Shown piece after piece: positions 22,782 to 31,907 of a stretch of DNA of 64,000 nt (within the stretch, counting starts at the first letter, position 1; each line of letters opens with the position of its first letter). This stretch comes from Conexibacter woesei DSM 14684. GTDB taxonomy: Bacteria; Actinomycetota; Thermoleophilia; Solirubrobacterales; Solirubrobacteraceae. The notes below the pieces were generated by a model. It made no database searches, was not told the origin of the DNA, and saw only the letters and a list, made by a program, of their open reading frames with translations. Made by a program: the position numbers and the translations under genes. Where the stretch lies: positions 62,001 to 126,000 of the forward strand of contig NC_013739.1 of the NCBI RefSeq assembly GCF_000025265.1. Reading direction: 5' to 3'.

Positions 22782-24577
22782 CGCGCGCCGCACGCATCGT
22801 CTTCGGGCTGCTCGTGCTGGCGACGCTCGGCGCCTTCGTCGTCGGTCAGAAGCTCAAGAGCACACCGCCGCTGATCGTGCGGCCGCTCGTCGACGTCGTC
22901 TTCTCGCCGGTCGCGAACGATCCCGGCAAGGATCGCCGCGCGAAGATCTCGTTCTGGCTCGTCCGCGGCGACGACATCACCGTCTCGATCGTCAACGACG
23001 AGGGCCGGATCGTGCGCACGCTCGCGGACGGCGTCGCGGTCCCCAAGAAGGTCCGCAAGACGTGGTGGTGGGACGGCCGCACCGAGGACGGCGGACGCGC
23101 CCCGGACGGCTACTACAGAGTGCGCGTCGCGCTGATCCACCAGGGCCGCACGGTCGAGCTGCCCGACGTCGAGATCGCGCTCGACACGAAGCCGCCGAAG
23201 CCGCGCGTCGTCTCCGTCGAGCCGGAGGGCGACAGCGGGCCGGCGTTCCTGCCGCAGAGAGGCGTCGACGCCGTCACGGTCGCGATCAGAGGGACGGAGG
23301 GCCGCAAGGCGCGGCTGCAGGTCTGGCGCACCGATGTGACGCCCGCGCGGATCGTCGACGAGGTCGACATCCCCGGGCGGCAGGCGAGCGCCGAGTGGGA
23401 CGGCACGGTCGACGGCAGACCGGCGCCGGCCGGCACCTACCTGATGGGCCTGCTGGTCGCCGATCGCGCCGGCAACCGCGGCACCTTCCCCGCGCAGGTC
23501 CCGCCGAGATCGGGCGACGTGCCCGGACGGGCCGGCGTGACCGTCCGCTACCTCGCCGCCGCGCCGTCGTTCACACCGGTCCGCGCCGGCGCCTCGACGA
23601 CCGTCTTCGTCGACGCGCGCAGACGCAGATACAGCTGGGCGCTGCGGCGCTGGGGCGACCCGAGAGTGCTCGCGCGCGGCAGAGGCCGCGACGTTCGCCT
23701 GCGCGTCAGAACGCCGCGCGGGCAGGCGGGGCTGCACGTGCTGAGCATCGCGACGGCCGACCACCGCACGCAGGTGCCGATCGTCGTGCGCGCGAGAGTG
23801 CCGCGGCGGGTGCTCGTCGTGCTGCCGTCGCTGACGTGGGAAGGACTCAACGCGGTCGACGACGACGGCGACGGAATGCCGAACACGCTCGACGGCGCCG
23901 GCCGCGACGCCTCCGCCCGGCTCGGACGCCCGCTCGCGAAGGGGATGCCCACGTCGATCCCGGCGCAGGAGGGCGCGCTGCTGCGCTTCCTCGACGACAA
24001 CCTGCTGCGCTACGACCTGACGACCGACGCCGCGCTCGCCGCCGGCACCGGTCCGTCGCTCGGCGACTACGCCGGCGCGGTCTTCGCCGGCGACTCGCGC
24101 TGGATCACGCCGCAGCTGCGCAGAGCGCTGCGCCGACGCGTGCAGGACGGCGGGCGGATCTGGTCGCTCGGAACGGACGCGCTGCGCCGCAGCGTGCGGC
24201 TGCGCGACGGGCTGCTGACGCAGCCGTCGACCCCCGCGCCGACGGACGCGCTCGGTGCGCGCCCTGTCGTGCCGCTGGTCGAGTCGCCGGCGCCGGTCAC
24301 GCTCACGACCTCGCTCAACGGGCCGATCTTCGATCAGACGGGCGGCTCGTTCGCCGGCTACGACAGCTACGAGACGCTCGCGTCGGTGATCCCCGAGGCG
24401 GAGCTGTCCGCCGCCGCCGGCCCGGACGCCGACACGAACGTGATCGCCTCGTGGCAGCTCGGCGACGGCACCGCGATCCACACGGGCCTGCCGCAGCTGG
24501 CGAGCAAGGCGGCCGACGACGAGCTCGACGCCGCCGCGCTCGTGCGCTCGATCTGGTCGGTCGTCGGCGCGCCGTGA
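22778..24577 (+). CDS. Exported protein with FlgD-like Ig repeats and a glutamine-amidotransferase-like C-terminal half
   Basis: 599 residues, N-terminal membrane anchor or uncleaved signal (about 1-25, IVFGLLVLATLGAFVVG). Two FlgD-type Ig modules are visible (about 60-140, ending with the DGRTEDGGRAPDGYYRVRV motif, and about 165-245, with EWDGTVDGRPAPAGTYLMGL). The C-terminal half (from about 345, RVLVVLPSLTWEGLNAVDDD) resembles the class found in N,N-dimethylformamidase large-subunit and ThuA-like proteins. No enzymatic residues can be assigned. The GTG start overlaps the ComA-like gene by four bases. AGA codons are common, as in other exported proteins here. Confidence 0.6.
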   Translation: MTRAARIVFGLLVLATLGAFVVGQKLKSTPPLIVRPLVDVVFSPVANDPGKDRRAKISFWLVRGDDITVSIVNDEGRIVRTLADGVAVPKKVRKTWWWDGRTEDGGRAPDGYYRVRVALIHQGRTVELPDVEIALDTKPPKPRVVSVEPEGDSGPAFLPQRGVDAVTVAIRGTEGRKARLQVWRTDVTPARIVDEVDIPGRQASAEWDGTVDGRPAPAGTYLMGLLVADRAGNRGTFPAQVPPRSGDVPGRAGVTVRYLAAAPSFTPVRAGASTTVFVDARRRRYSWALRRWGDPRVLARGRGRDVRLRVRTPRGQAGLHVLSIATADHRTQVPIVVRARVPRRVLVVLPSLTWEGLNAVDDDGDGMPNTLDGAGRDASARLGRPLAKGMPTSIPAQEGALLRFLDDNLLRYDLTTDAALAAGTGPSLGDYAGAVFAGDSRWITPQLRRALRRRVQDGGRIWSLGTDALRRSVRLRDGLLTQPSTPAPTDALGARPVVPLVESPAPVTLTTSLNGPIFDQTGGSFAGYDSYETLASVIPEAELSAAAGPDADTNVIASWQLGDGTAIHTGLPQLASKAADDELDAAALVRSIWSVVGAP

Positions 24578-24583
24578 CGCGCG

Positions 24584-25132
24584 CTAGTTGACCGACGGGT
24601 CGAGCGGCATCCGCGCGACCAGCGCGAAGGCGCCGCCCTTGCGCGTCAGCACGTCGCCCCACAGCTCTTCGGCGTCCTCGCTGAAGAGCTCCTGCGGCAG
24701 CGGCGGCTCGACGATCCAGTCCTCGCGCTCCAGCTCCTCGTCGAGCTGGCCGGGACCCCAGCCAGCGTGGCCGGCGAAGACACGCAGCTGCCTCGTCGCG
24801 TCGCGTGAGGTGGCGAAGTCCGCCTCGGCCGAGAGGAAGCCGACGTCGTCGCGCACCAGCAGGCCCGCGGCGGCCGGCTCCTCGAATGCCGCCAGCACGA
24901 TCACGGCGGACGGCTGCACCGGCCCGCCGATGTAGATCGGCTCCTCCGCCTCGACCAGCTCCTCCAGCTCCGGCGCGCTCTCGGCGACGGTCGTCGTCGC
25001 CGGCCGGTTCAGCACGAGCCCCATCGCCCCGTCCTCGTTGTGCTCGGCGATCAGCACGACGGTGCGCGCGAAGTTCGGGTCCTGCAGCGCCGGGGACGCC
25101 AGCAGCAGCTTGCCCTTCAGCGAATCGTCCAC
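24584..25132 (-). CDS. AlgH/YqgE (UPF0301) family protein
   Basis: About 182 residues. Family motifs LKGKLLLASPALQDPNFARTVVLI, LVLNRP, YIGGPVQP and RVFAGHAGWGPGQLDEELER are all present. The molecular function of UPF0301 is not established. I chose the GTG at 25132 because a CAGAAT -10-like element lies exactly six bases before it on the minus strand (25139-25144), suggesting a leaderless start; the upstream GTG at 25150 would add six residues. Confidence 0.85.
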   Translation of the reverse strand: MDDSLKGKLLLASPALQDPNFARTVVLIAEHNEDGAMGLVLNRPATTTVAESAPELEELVEAEEPIYIGGPVQPSAVIVLAAFEEPAAAGLLVRDDVGFLSAEADFATSRDATRQLRVFAGHAGWGPGQLDEELEREDWIVEPPLPQELFSEDAEELWGDVLTRKGGAFALVARMPLDPSVN

Positions 25133-25181
25133 CCCACCATTCTGGCGCACCGGTCGAGCGGGCCGGGGTCAGCGTGGACGA

Positions 25182-26615
25182 CTAGGCCACGCCCCGCGCG
25201 AACTGCCCGTGGAAGCTGAACGGGATGTGGTGGGGGACGGCAGCGCGTGCCCGCTCCGTGAACGTCGCGGCGTCGAGCACGAGCAGGAAGCTCGTGCCGG
25301 CGGCGCCGTCGAGCACGACCGAGAGGCAGACGCCGTCGTCCTCGGAGCTGCGGCCGGGCGCGCCGACGAAGACCGGCTCGCCGGGGAAGCAGCCCTCCTC
25401 GCTCCAGGTCGTCGCGGCGCCGTCGCCGGCGTCGATCTTCACGAGCTGGTCGATGAAGCCGTGCGCGGGCGCGCCGGCTCTGCGGGCAGCGCCGTAGACC
25501 CAGCGGTACGGCCGTCCGTTGACGGCCCCGTAGTCGATCCGCGGCAGCTCCAGCGGCGTCTCCGAACGCCGCTCCAGCGTCACGCCGCCGCCGGCGAGGT
25601 CGACGGTGCAGCGCGTCAGGTAGGCGTCCGGTACGGCGCCGGCCGTGCCCGAGCGCAGGCGGTCGAGGAACAGCGATCTGACGATCGCCGCGTCGTCGTA
25701 GGCGCACAGGTCGAGCACGAGCCGCTGCTCGCCGTCGTCGAACGCGTTGACGTGGTGGAAGGCGAAGAACGGCGGCGCTCTGTAGCGCCCGCGGAGGCTG
25801 CCGTCGCGGCGGTCGATCACGGTGAACGTCGTGCCGCGCTGCGGCTCCCACTCGAAGCTCTCCATGAACGGCCCAGTGCCGAGCACGAGCCGCAGCGGCT
25901 TGACGACGAGCGGGAACTCGACGAGCGCGACGTAGCGCTCGCTCAGCCCGAAGCTGTGCATGTAGGCGACCGGCTTCGCCGCGACCTCCGCGATCGTCCG
26001 CGGCGGGGCGTCGACCGCCGCGAGCCCGTAGACGCGGTACGTCGGCTTCGGGCCGAAGCGCGTCACGTAGTTGATCGCCTCGCCGGTCGCGGCGTCGCCG
26101 TGTGGGTGGGCGGTCGTGACGTGGCCCGGCGGCTTGTACGCGATCCCGAGCGTGGCGAGCGTTACGGGGTCGAACTCGACCGGCATCGGCGTCTCGGTCA
26201 TCGCGACGAAGCGGTCGCCGAGCCGCGCGACGTTGACGTTGCAGTTGTCGGTGATCTTCGGCTGGAACAGCGACTGCACGCGGCCGAAGATCGAGCGACA
26301 CGGGTCAGTCGCGAACTCGCCGTAGACCTGTCTGCCCTCCGCCTCGGCGCTGCGTCGCGCGCGCGACTGCAGGAAGCGGTTCGCGTACGCGACCTCGCCG
26401 GATCCGAACGTGAAGCGGTGGAGCATCGCGAGCCCGTCGAACCAGTGGTTCAACGAGCGGCCGCCGATCTCGAACTGCGCCGGACCGGTCCGCAGCAGCG
26501 ACCCCTCCAGCCACTCCGGCAGCGCGCCGTCCAGCTGCAGCCGGTCGAGCGTCACCTCGCGGTCGAGCGTCGTGAAGCCCTGCGCGTAGCCGGTTTCCGT
26601 CGTATCGGTCGCCAT
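25182..26615 (-). CDS. Carotenoid oxygenase family protein
   Basis: 477 residues, RPE65/CCD family. The four iron-ligand histidines are visible: His172 (TAHPHGD), His220 (YMHSFGL), His287 or His288 (FAFHHVNAF) and His469 (FSFHGQF). The family cleaves carotenoids or related polyenes (or stilbene-type substrates) with molecular oxygen, giving aldehydes. The start ATG lies six bases after TAGGGT (minus strand, 26622-26627), again suggesting a leaderless transcript. No carotenoid genes are adjacent, so the substrate is open. Confidence 0.93.
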   Translation of the reverse strand: MATDTTETGYAQGFTTLDREVTLDRLQLDGALPEWLEGSLLRTGPAQFEIGGRSLNHWFDGLAMLHRFTFGSGEVAYANRFLQSRARRSAEAEGRQVYGEFATDPCRSIFGRVQSLFQPKITDNCNVNVARLGDRFVAMTETPMPVEFDPVTLATLGIAYKPPGHVTTAHPHGDAATGEAINYVTRFGPKPTYRVYGLAAVDAPPRTIAEVAAKPVAYMHSFGLSERYVALVEFPLVVKPLRLVLGTGPFMESFEWEPQRGTTFTVIDRRDGSLRGRYRAPPFFAFHHVNAFDDGEQRLVLDLCAYDDAAIVRSLFLDRLRSGTAGAVPDAYLTRCTVDLAGGGVTLERRSETPLELPRIDYGAVNGRPYRWVYGAARRAGAPAHGFIDQLVKIDAGDGAATTWSEEGCFPGEPVFVGAPGRSSEDDGVCLSVVLDGAAGTSFLLVLDAATFTERARAAVPHHIPFSFHGQFARGVA

Positions 26616-26624
26616 CGACCGACC

Positions 26625-27089
26625 CTACTCCTTGAACTCCGCCACACCCAGCAGTTCAAGCCGCTCCCACAGCGGCGCGTTGCGATCGAAGGCGTCCACG
26701 CCGGCCGCATCGCCGAGGCCGGCGGCGTCGTCGGGGTCGAACGCCAGCGACGCCTGCGCCGTCGCCTCGGCGACCACCTCCGCCCGCCACAGCTGCGCGC
26801 CCTCGAAGCGCAGCTGGAGTCCCTGCGCGAGCGGCAGCTGCAGCGCCTCGTAGACGATCACGACGCGGACCGGGCCCGGCAGCCTCACGCGCTTGGCCTG
26901 CCGCACGCCGATCCCGAACGCGAGCGAGCCCGGCAGCCGCCCGATCCGGCTCCACGACAGCGGCGGCGGTTCGAGCGCCAGCACGCGCGGCGCGCGCAGC
27001 AGGTCGCGGGCGTGCTCGGCGTGGGTGAACCGCTCCAGCGGGACGGGCAGCAGCAACAGCGCGAGCGGGGCGTCGGAGGGGGCGGCCAT
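26625..27089 (-). CDS. Conserved-looking protein of unknown function
   Basis: 154 residues; I recognise no domain. It begins MAAPSDAPLALLLLPVPLER, has a beta-rich middle (RLPGPVRVVIVYEALQLPLA, LQLRFEGAQLWRAEVVAEA) and ends in a helical acidic tail. It ends nine bases upstream of the carotenoid oxygenase start and is divergent from the flippase gene. It could be a small regulatory or lipid-binding partner of either; nothing proves it. Normal codon use for the region supports a real gene. Confidence 0.55.
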   Translation of the reverse strand: MAAPSDAPLALLLLPVPLERFTHAEHARDLLRAPRVLALEPPPLSWSRIGRLPGSLAFGIGVRQAKRVRLPGPVRVVIVYEALQLPLAQGLQLRFEGAQLWRAEVVAEATAQASLAFDPDDAAGLGDAAGVDAFDRNAPLWERLELLGVAEFKE

Positions 27090-27126
27090 GGCGCCCCGGG
27101 GACGCTAGCGAGTACCGTCCCCCGCC

Positions 27127-28617
27127 GTGCAGAGCTTGATCAAGCGCCTCCTCACGACGACCGCGGCCTACCAGGTCGGCGACCTCGTCTCGAAGGTCTT
27201 CGCCGTCGCGCTGCTGCCGGTCTACACCCGCCACGTCAGCGAGGCCGACTACGGCGTCGCCGAGCTGATGATGACCGGCATCGTCCTGTTCAGCATCCTC
27301 GTGCGGCTCGGGATCGGCGAGGCGTTCGTCCGCTACCACTACACCGACGAGGACCAGGAGCGCCGCGACGCGCTCGCCCGCCGCTCGGTCGGCTTCCTGC
27401 TCGTCGCCACGACGCTGCTCGCGATCCCGCTCGCGCTGTTCGCGGGGCCGCTGTCGGAGCTGGTGCTCGGCTTCCGCGACGTCGGGGTCTTCCGCGTCGC
27501 GGTGCTCGGCCTGTGGGCGTTCACGAACCTGGAGCTGGCGTACGCGCTGCTGCGCGTCGACGAGCGCGCGAAGGCGTACGCGCTCACGACGCTGGCGAAC
27601 GTGCTGATGACGATCTCGCTGACCGTCTACCTCGTCGTCGCGCGCGACGAGGGCGCGTTCGGCCTGCTGCTCGGCAACTACGGCGCCTCGACGGTGATCC
27701 TGCTCGCGCTCTGGTGGACGCTGCGCGCGCGCTTGCTGCCGCGTCGCGGCGGCGCCGACCACCCGCGCCTGCACTCGCTGCGCGACCTGCTGCGGTTCGG
27801 CTTCCCGACCGTCCCGGCCGACGCGTCGGTCTACGCGCTCAACCTCGTCGACCGCTATTTCCTGTTCCACAAGTACGGCGCCGCGACGGCCGGCGTCTAC
27901 TCGCTCGCGGTCAAGCTCGCCGGCACCGTCGCGTTCGTCGTGCGCGCCTTCCAGTACTCGTGGCCGCCGCTCGCTTACTCGATCAAGGACGACAGAGAGG
28001 CGGCGCGCTTCTACGCGTTCATCGCGACGTACTACCTGCTGCTGACCGGCTGGGCGGTCGCCGGCCTGCTGCTGCTCGGCCGCTGGATGACGAGACTGCT
28101 GGCCGCGCCCGACTTCTACGAGGCGCACGTGGCGATCCCGTGGCTGGCGCTCGGCTGGGCGCTGTACGGCCTCTTCGTGATCTTCGTCGTGATCGCCGGC
28201 CGCGCGGAGGTCACCACGCGCAACTTCCCCGCCGCCGCCGTCGGGCTGGCCGTCAACGTCGTGCTCGTGGTCGTCCTGACGCCGCCATTCGGGATCGCCG
28301 GCGCGGGCCTCGCGCTGACCGGCGCGTACCTCGCGATGCTGACCGTCATGCGGCTGCTCACGCGGCGTCTCTTCCACGTCGCGTTCGAGTGGGCGCGGAT
28401 CGCGCAGATCGCGCTCGTGATCGGCGGCGTCGCGGCCGCTGGCGAGCTGCTGCTGCCGACCGACGGCCTCGCCGGCTTCGTCGAGCGCGCGGCGATCTTC
28501 GCCGTGCTGCCGCTGCTGTTGATCCCGCTGCGCTTCTACCGCCCCGAGGAGCGCGCGCTGGTGCGCTCGATGCTGGCGCCGCTGGCGAGACTGCGCCGCG
28601 GCGGCCGCGCCGCCTAG
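27127..28617 (+). CDS. Oligosaccharide flippase, Wzx/MATE-like
   Basis: 496 residues, about 12-14 membrane helices. The N-terminus TTTAAYQVGDLVSKVFAVAL followed by LLPVYTRHVSEADYGVAELM is typical of the polysaccharide-transport (PST) flippases of the MOP superfamily. It should move undecaprenyl-linked glycan units across the membrane. It may start at the GTG at 27127, eight bases after TACCGT, consistent with a leaderless mRNA. Its end overlaps the convergent GT2 gene by four bases. Confidence 0.9.
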   Translation: MQSLIKRLLTTTAAYQVGDLVSKVFAVALLPVYTRHVSEADYGVAELMMTGIVLFSILVRLGIGEAFVRYHYTDEDQERRDALARRSVGFLLVATTLLAIPLALFAGPLSELVLGFRDVGVFRVAVLGLWAFTNLELAYALLRVDERAKAYALTTLANVLMTISLTVYLVVARDEGAFGLLLGNYGASTVILLALWWTLRARLLPRRGGADHPRLHSLRDLLRFGFPTVPADASVYALNLVDRYFLFHKYGAATAGVYSLAVKLAGTVAFVVRAFQYSWPPLAYSIKDDREAARFYAFIATYYLLLTGWAVAGLLLLGRWMTRLLAAPDFYEAHVAIPWLALGWALYGLFVIFVVIAGRAEVTTRNFPAAAVGLAVNVVLVVVLTPPFGIAGAGLALTGAYLAMLTVMRLLTRRLFHVAFEWARIAQIALVIGGVAAAGELLLPTDGLAGFVERAAIFAVLPLLLIPLRFYRPEERALVRSMLAPLARLRRGGRAA

Positions 28618-29552
28618 AGCCGCGGGCCGCCGCGGTTGTAGTCCGCCGCCGCCTCGCGCAGGCCCTCACCGCGGTCGGGGTGCAGCGTCGCCCGCACGTG
28701 CTGCCAGTAGCGCGCGGGATCGTGGTGCGGGAGCACGTACGCGGCGAGCGCGCGCAGCGCGTACGTCCACGCCGTCAGCCAGCGCACAAGCAGCGTCGAG
28801 ACGACCGAGTGGTGCTTGCGCATGTAGCGCTCGCGGTTGCGCGACAGCTCCACGATCCGCCGCTTCGGCACGTTGCCGGTCGACAGCTGCTCGTGGTGGA
28901 TCGCCTCCGCCCGCGGCACGTAGAGGTTCTTCCAGCCGGCGTCGTGCAGGCGCTTGCAGAAGTCGACCTCGTCGGAGTAGACGAAGAACGCCGGGTCCAT
29001 CCAGCCGATCCGCGCCGCCGCCTCACGCCGCACGAGCAGCGCGGCGGACTGCGCCCAGTCGACCTCGCGGACCTCGTCGCCGCGGCTCTGCACCGTCATC
29101 GACTTGTGCATCCCGACGGCGGCCCAGAAGGCGGTCGCCGGCGTCGGGAAGCGCCACGCCGACGGGTACTGGCTGCCGTCGGGGCGCAGCAGCTTCGCGC
29201 CCGCGGTCGCGGCCTTCTCGGTCGTGTCGAGCGCGTCGTGGAGCGCTCTCGTGGCGCCCGGCATCAGCTCGGAGTCCTCGTTCAGCAGCAGGCAGTAGCG
29301 GCCGCGGGCGCGCTGCATCAGCGTGCTGTCGTTCTCCGCCTTACCGCGCCGCTGCTCGCGTCTGATCAGCTCCGTCGTCACGGGATGCGCACGCGCCATC
29401 CCGACCGAGCCGTCGCGCGAGGCGTTGTCGAGCACGAGCACCTCGGTCGCGAACGGCAGCATGCGCTGCTCGGCTGCGATCGCGTCGAGGCAGCGCTCGA
29501 GCAGCGCGCGCTGCTCGGTGTTGACGATGCAGTAGGAGACCTCGATGCTCAT
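28614..29552 (-). CDS. Family 2 glycosyltransferase (rhamnosyltransferase-like)
   Basis: 312 residues. A GT-A fold with VSYCIVNTEQRALLERCLDA at the N-terminus, the nucleotide-binding VLVLDNASRDGS motif, the metal site NEDSEL (the DxD equivalent) and the acceptor region FVYSDEVDFCKRLHDAGW, as in WbbL-type transferases. It should add a sugar to a lipid-linked glycan intermediate on the cytoplasmic face. Divergent from the GT4 gene. Confidence 0.88.
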   Translation of the reverse strand: MSIEVSYCIVNTEQRALLERCLDAIAAEQRMLPFATEVLVLDNASRDGSVGMARAHPVTTELIRREQRRGKAENDSTLMQRARGRYCLLLNEDSELMPGATRALHDALDTTEKAATAGAKLLRPDGSQYPSAWRFPTPATAFWAAVGMHKSMTVQSRGDEVREVDWAQSAALLVRREAAARIGWMDPAFFVYSDEVDFCKRLHDAGWKNLYVPRAEAIHHEQLSTGNVPKRRIVELSRNRERYMRKHHSVVSTLLVRWLTAWTYALRALAAYVLPHHDPARYWQHVRATLHPDRGEGLREAAADYNRGGPRL

Positions 29553-29575
29553 GCGTGGTGGGGGATGATGCCGGG

Positions 29576-30712
29576 ATGTCCTCGTCGTCGCTGCGGATTG
29601 CCCTCGTCGACCCGTCGGCTTTCACGCCGCCGTACGACCATGCGCTCTGTGCCGCCCTCGCGCGTGCCGGCGCTGACGTGGAGCTGGTGACGAGCCGCTT
29701 CGCCTATGGGGCGGTGCCACGCGGCCAGGGGTACGCCGTCACGGAGTCGTTCTATCGGATCGCGCCCGGCGCCGCCGGCTCGCGGCTGCGGATGGCGGCC
29801 AAGTTGGCGCAACACGTGCCGGACATGCTGCGCCTCAGACGGCACCTGCGGGCCTCGCGCGCGGACGTCGCGCACTTCCAGTGGCTGACGGTCCAACCGC
29901 TCGACGTCCACCTGCTGCCGCGCAGGCTGCCGGTCGTCCTGACCGCCCACGACGTGCTTCCGCGCGAGCCGCGCCCGGGCCAGCTCGACGCGCAGCGGCG
30001 GCTGTACGAGCGGGTCGACGCGATCGTCGTCCACTCCGAGCATGGGGCCGCGCGGCTGCGCGGGGAGCTGCGCGTCGACCCGGCGAAGGTGCACGTGATC
30101 CCGCACGGCGCGCTCGACCAGTTCGTGCCGGCCGGCGGTCCGTCGGCCGCGCCGCCGCGCCCGCTCCCGCCCGAGCTGGCGGCGGTCGGGCGCGAGAAGC
30201 CCGTCGTGCTCTGCTTCGGACTGCTGCGCCCGTACAAGGGCGTCGACGTGCTGCTGGAGGCGTGGCGCGGGATCGACGACGCCGAGCTGTGGGTCGTCGG
30301 CCTTCCGAAGATGGACGTCGCGCCGCTGCACGCGCTCGCGCCGCCGAACGTCCGCTTCGTCTCGCGCTTCGTCGCCGACGATGAGATCGCCGCCTTCTTC
30401 GACCGCGCCGACCTCGTCGTGCTGCCCTACCGCGAGATCGACCAGTCGGGCGTGCTGTTCACCGCGCTCGCGTTCGGCAAGCCGCTGCTGCTCAGCTCCG
30501 TCGGCGGCTTCCCCGAGGTCGCCGCCACCGGCGCCGCCGCGCTCGTCCCGCCCGGCGACGCCCCCGCCCTCCACACCGCCCTGCGCGACCTGCTCGCCGA
30601 CCCCGCCGCCCGTACCCGCCTCGGCGCCGCTGCGCGTGCTGCGGCAGATGGCCCCTACTCGTGGGACGGCATCGCGCAGCAGACGCTGGCGCTTTACGAG
30701 TCGCTGCAGTAG
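29576..30712 (+). CDS. Family 4 glycosyltransferase
   Basis: 378 residues. GT-B fold with a C-terminal GT4 donor site: LCFGLLRPYKGVDVLLEAW, then VLPYREIDQSGVLFTALAFG with the Glu/Ser cluster, and KPLLLSSVGGFPEVA. Retaining transferase using a nucleotide sugar. I use the ATG at 29576; a GTG 21 bases upstream (29555) is in frame but is not preceded by a ribosome site. Part of the surface polysaccharide cluster. Confidence 0.88.
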   Translation: MSSSSLRIALVDPSAFTPPYDHALCAALARAGADVELVTSRFAYGAVPRGQGYAVTESFYRIAPGAAGSRLRMAAKLAQHVPDMLRLRRHLRASRADVAHFQWLTVQPLDVHLLPRRLPVVLTAHDVLPREPRPGQLDAQRRLYERVDAIVVHSEHGAARLRGELRVDPAKVHVIPHGALDQFVPAGGPSAAPPRPLPPELAAVGREKPVVLCFGLLRPYKGVDVLLEAWRGIDDAELWVVGLPKMDVAPLHALAPPNVRFVSRFVADDEIAAFFDRADLVVLPYREIDQSGVLFTALAFGKPLLLSSVGGFPEVAATGAAALVPPGDAPALHTALRDLLADPAARTRLGAAARAAADGPYSWDGIAQQTLALYESLQ

Positions 30713-30745
30713 CCGCTCGGGGGGACACCGGAGCGCTCGGTCCGA

Positions 30746-30758
30746 CACAATCCCCGCG
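30746..30758 (+). promoter_or_regulatory. -10 element directly before the membrane GT2 gene
   Basis: CACAAT at 30746-30751, then seven bases, then the GTG at 30759. The geometry matches a leaderless transcript and supports the choice of this GTG over the one at 30768. Confidence 0.45.
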
Positions 30759-31907
30759 GTGCCCGTCGTGAAGCTCCTCTTCTGGGTCTGCGCCGCGCTC
30801 GTCGTCTACGCGCAGGCCGGCTACGGTCTGCTGCTCGCGCTGCTGGCGCGGGTGCTGCCGGCGCGCGCGGCCCGCACCGGCGCGCCGGTCGACGGCGGCG
30901 ACGAGGCGCTGCCGGCGGTCTCGGTGATCGTCGCGGCCTACCAGGAGGAGTCGGTGATCGCCGACAAGGTCGCGAACCTGAAGGCGCTCGACTACCCCGC
31001 CGATCGGCTCCAGGTCGTCGTCGCCTGCGACGGCTCGCCGGACGCGACGCCGCAGCGGGCCCGTGACGCCGGCGCCGACCTCGTGCTGGAGCTGCCACGC
31101 GGCGGCAAGATCCGTGCGCAGGACGCAGGCGTGCGCGCCGCGAGCGGACGGATCGTCGCGTTCTCGGACGCGAACGCCTTCTGGGAGCCGGATGCGCTGC
31201 GGCGGCTCGTCGCGCCGTTCGCGGGCGCGCCGGAGGTCGGTTACGTCTGCGGGCAGGTCAGCTTCGTCAACGACGGCGGGACGAACCAGGAAGGGCTCTA
31301 CTGGCGCTACGAGATGGCGCTGCGCGGGCTCGAGTCGCGGCTCGCCTCGGTCACGGGCGGCAACGGAGCGATCTATGCCACGCGGCGCGAGTCCTACATC
31401 GAGGTCGACCCGATCATGGGCCACGACCTCTCGTTCCCGTTCAACATGGTCAAGCGCGGCTGGCGTGCGCTCTACGCCGCCGACGCCCGCGCGACGGAGA
31501 AGATGGTCCCCAGCATCGAGGGCGAGTTCGCCCGCAAGCGGCGGATGATGACCCACGGCTGGCCGATCGTCCTGCGCGGCGGGATGCTGAAGCCCGACGG
31601 CTACGGCCCGCTCTACGGCCTGATGGTCTTCTCCCACCGCCTGCTGCGCTACGCGACGCCGTTCCTGCACCTGGCCGTGCTCTCGACCAGCCTCGTGCTC
31701 GCCCGCCGCGGCCGCCCCTACGCGGCCGCGCTCGCGCTCCAGGCGCTGATCCTGCTCGCCGCCGCGCTGGCGAAGGCGATCCCCGCGCGCCCGTTCCTCG
31801 TCGCGCGCTACTACGTCCTCACGACCGGCGCGCTCGCCGCCGGCCTCTACGACGTCCTGCGCGAGCCGACCGAGGCCGGTTGGGAACCGCCGGAGGGCAC
31901 GCGGTGA
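30759..31907 (+). CDS. Membrane family 2 glycosyltransferase (processive-type)
   Basis: 382 residues. One N-terminal membrane helix (LLFWVCAALVVYAQAGYGLL), a GT-A domain with VSVIVAAYQEE, VVACDGSPDAT and FSDANAFW (D,D motifs), then GGNGAIYATRRE, and several C-terminal helices. Related to the IcaA/BcsA group, but the QxxRW motif is not obvious (RRMMTHGW stands in the region), so it may be a single-sugar transferase. The sugar-transferase gene starts within its stop codon (GTGA). Confidence 0.85.
   Translation: MPVVKLLFWVCAALVVYAQAGYGLLLALLARVLPARAARTGAPVDGGDEALPAVSVIVAAYQEESVIADKVANLKALDYPADRLQVVVACDGSPDATPQRARDAGADLVLELPRGGKIRAQDAGVRAASGRIVAFSDANAFWEPDALRRLVAPFAGAPEVGYVCGQVSFVNDGGTNQEGLYWRYEMALRGLESRLASVTGGNGAIYATRRESYIEVDPIMGHDLSFPFNMVKRGWRALYAADARATEKMVPSIEGEFARKRRMMTHGWPIVLRGGMLKPDGYGPLYGLMVFSHRLLRYATPFLHLAVLSTSLVLARRGRPYAAALALQALILLAAALAKAIPARPFLVARYYVLTTGALAAGLYDVLREPTEAGWEPPEGTR

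Noticed and set aside
25038-29690. 1550-codon plus-strand open frame
   Set aside because: Runs antisense through AlgH, the carotenoid oxygenase and GT2 and out of frame through the flippase; composition is low-complexity and the real genes explain the DNA.
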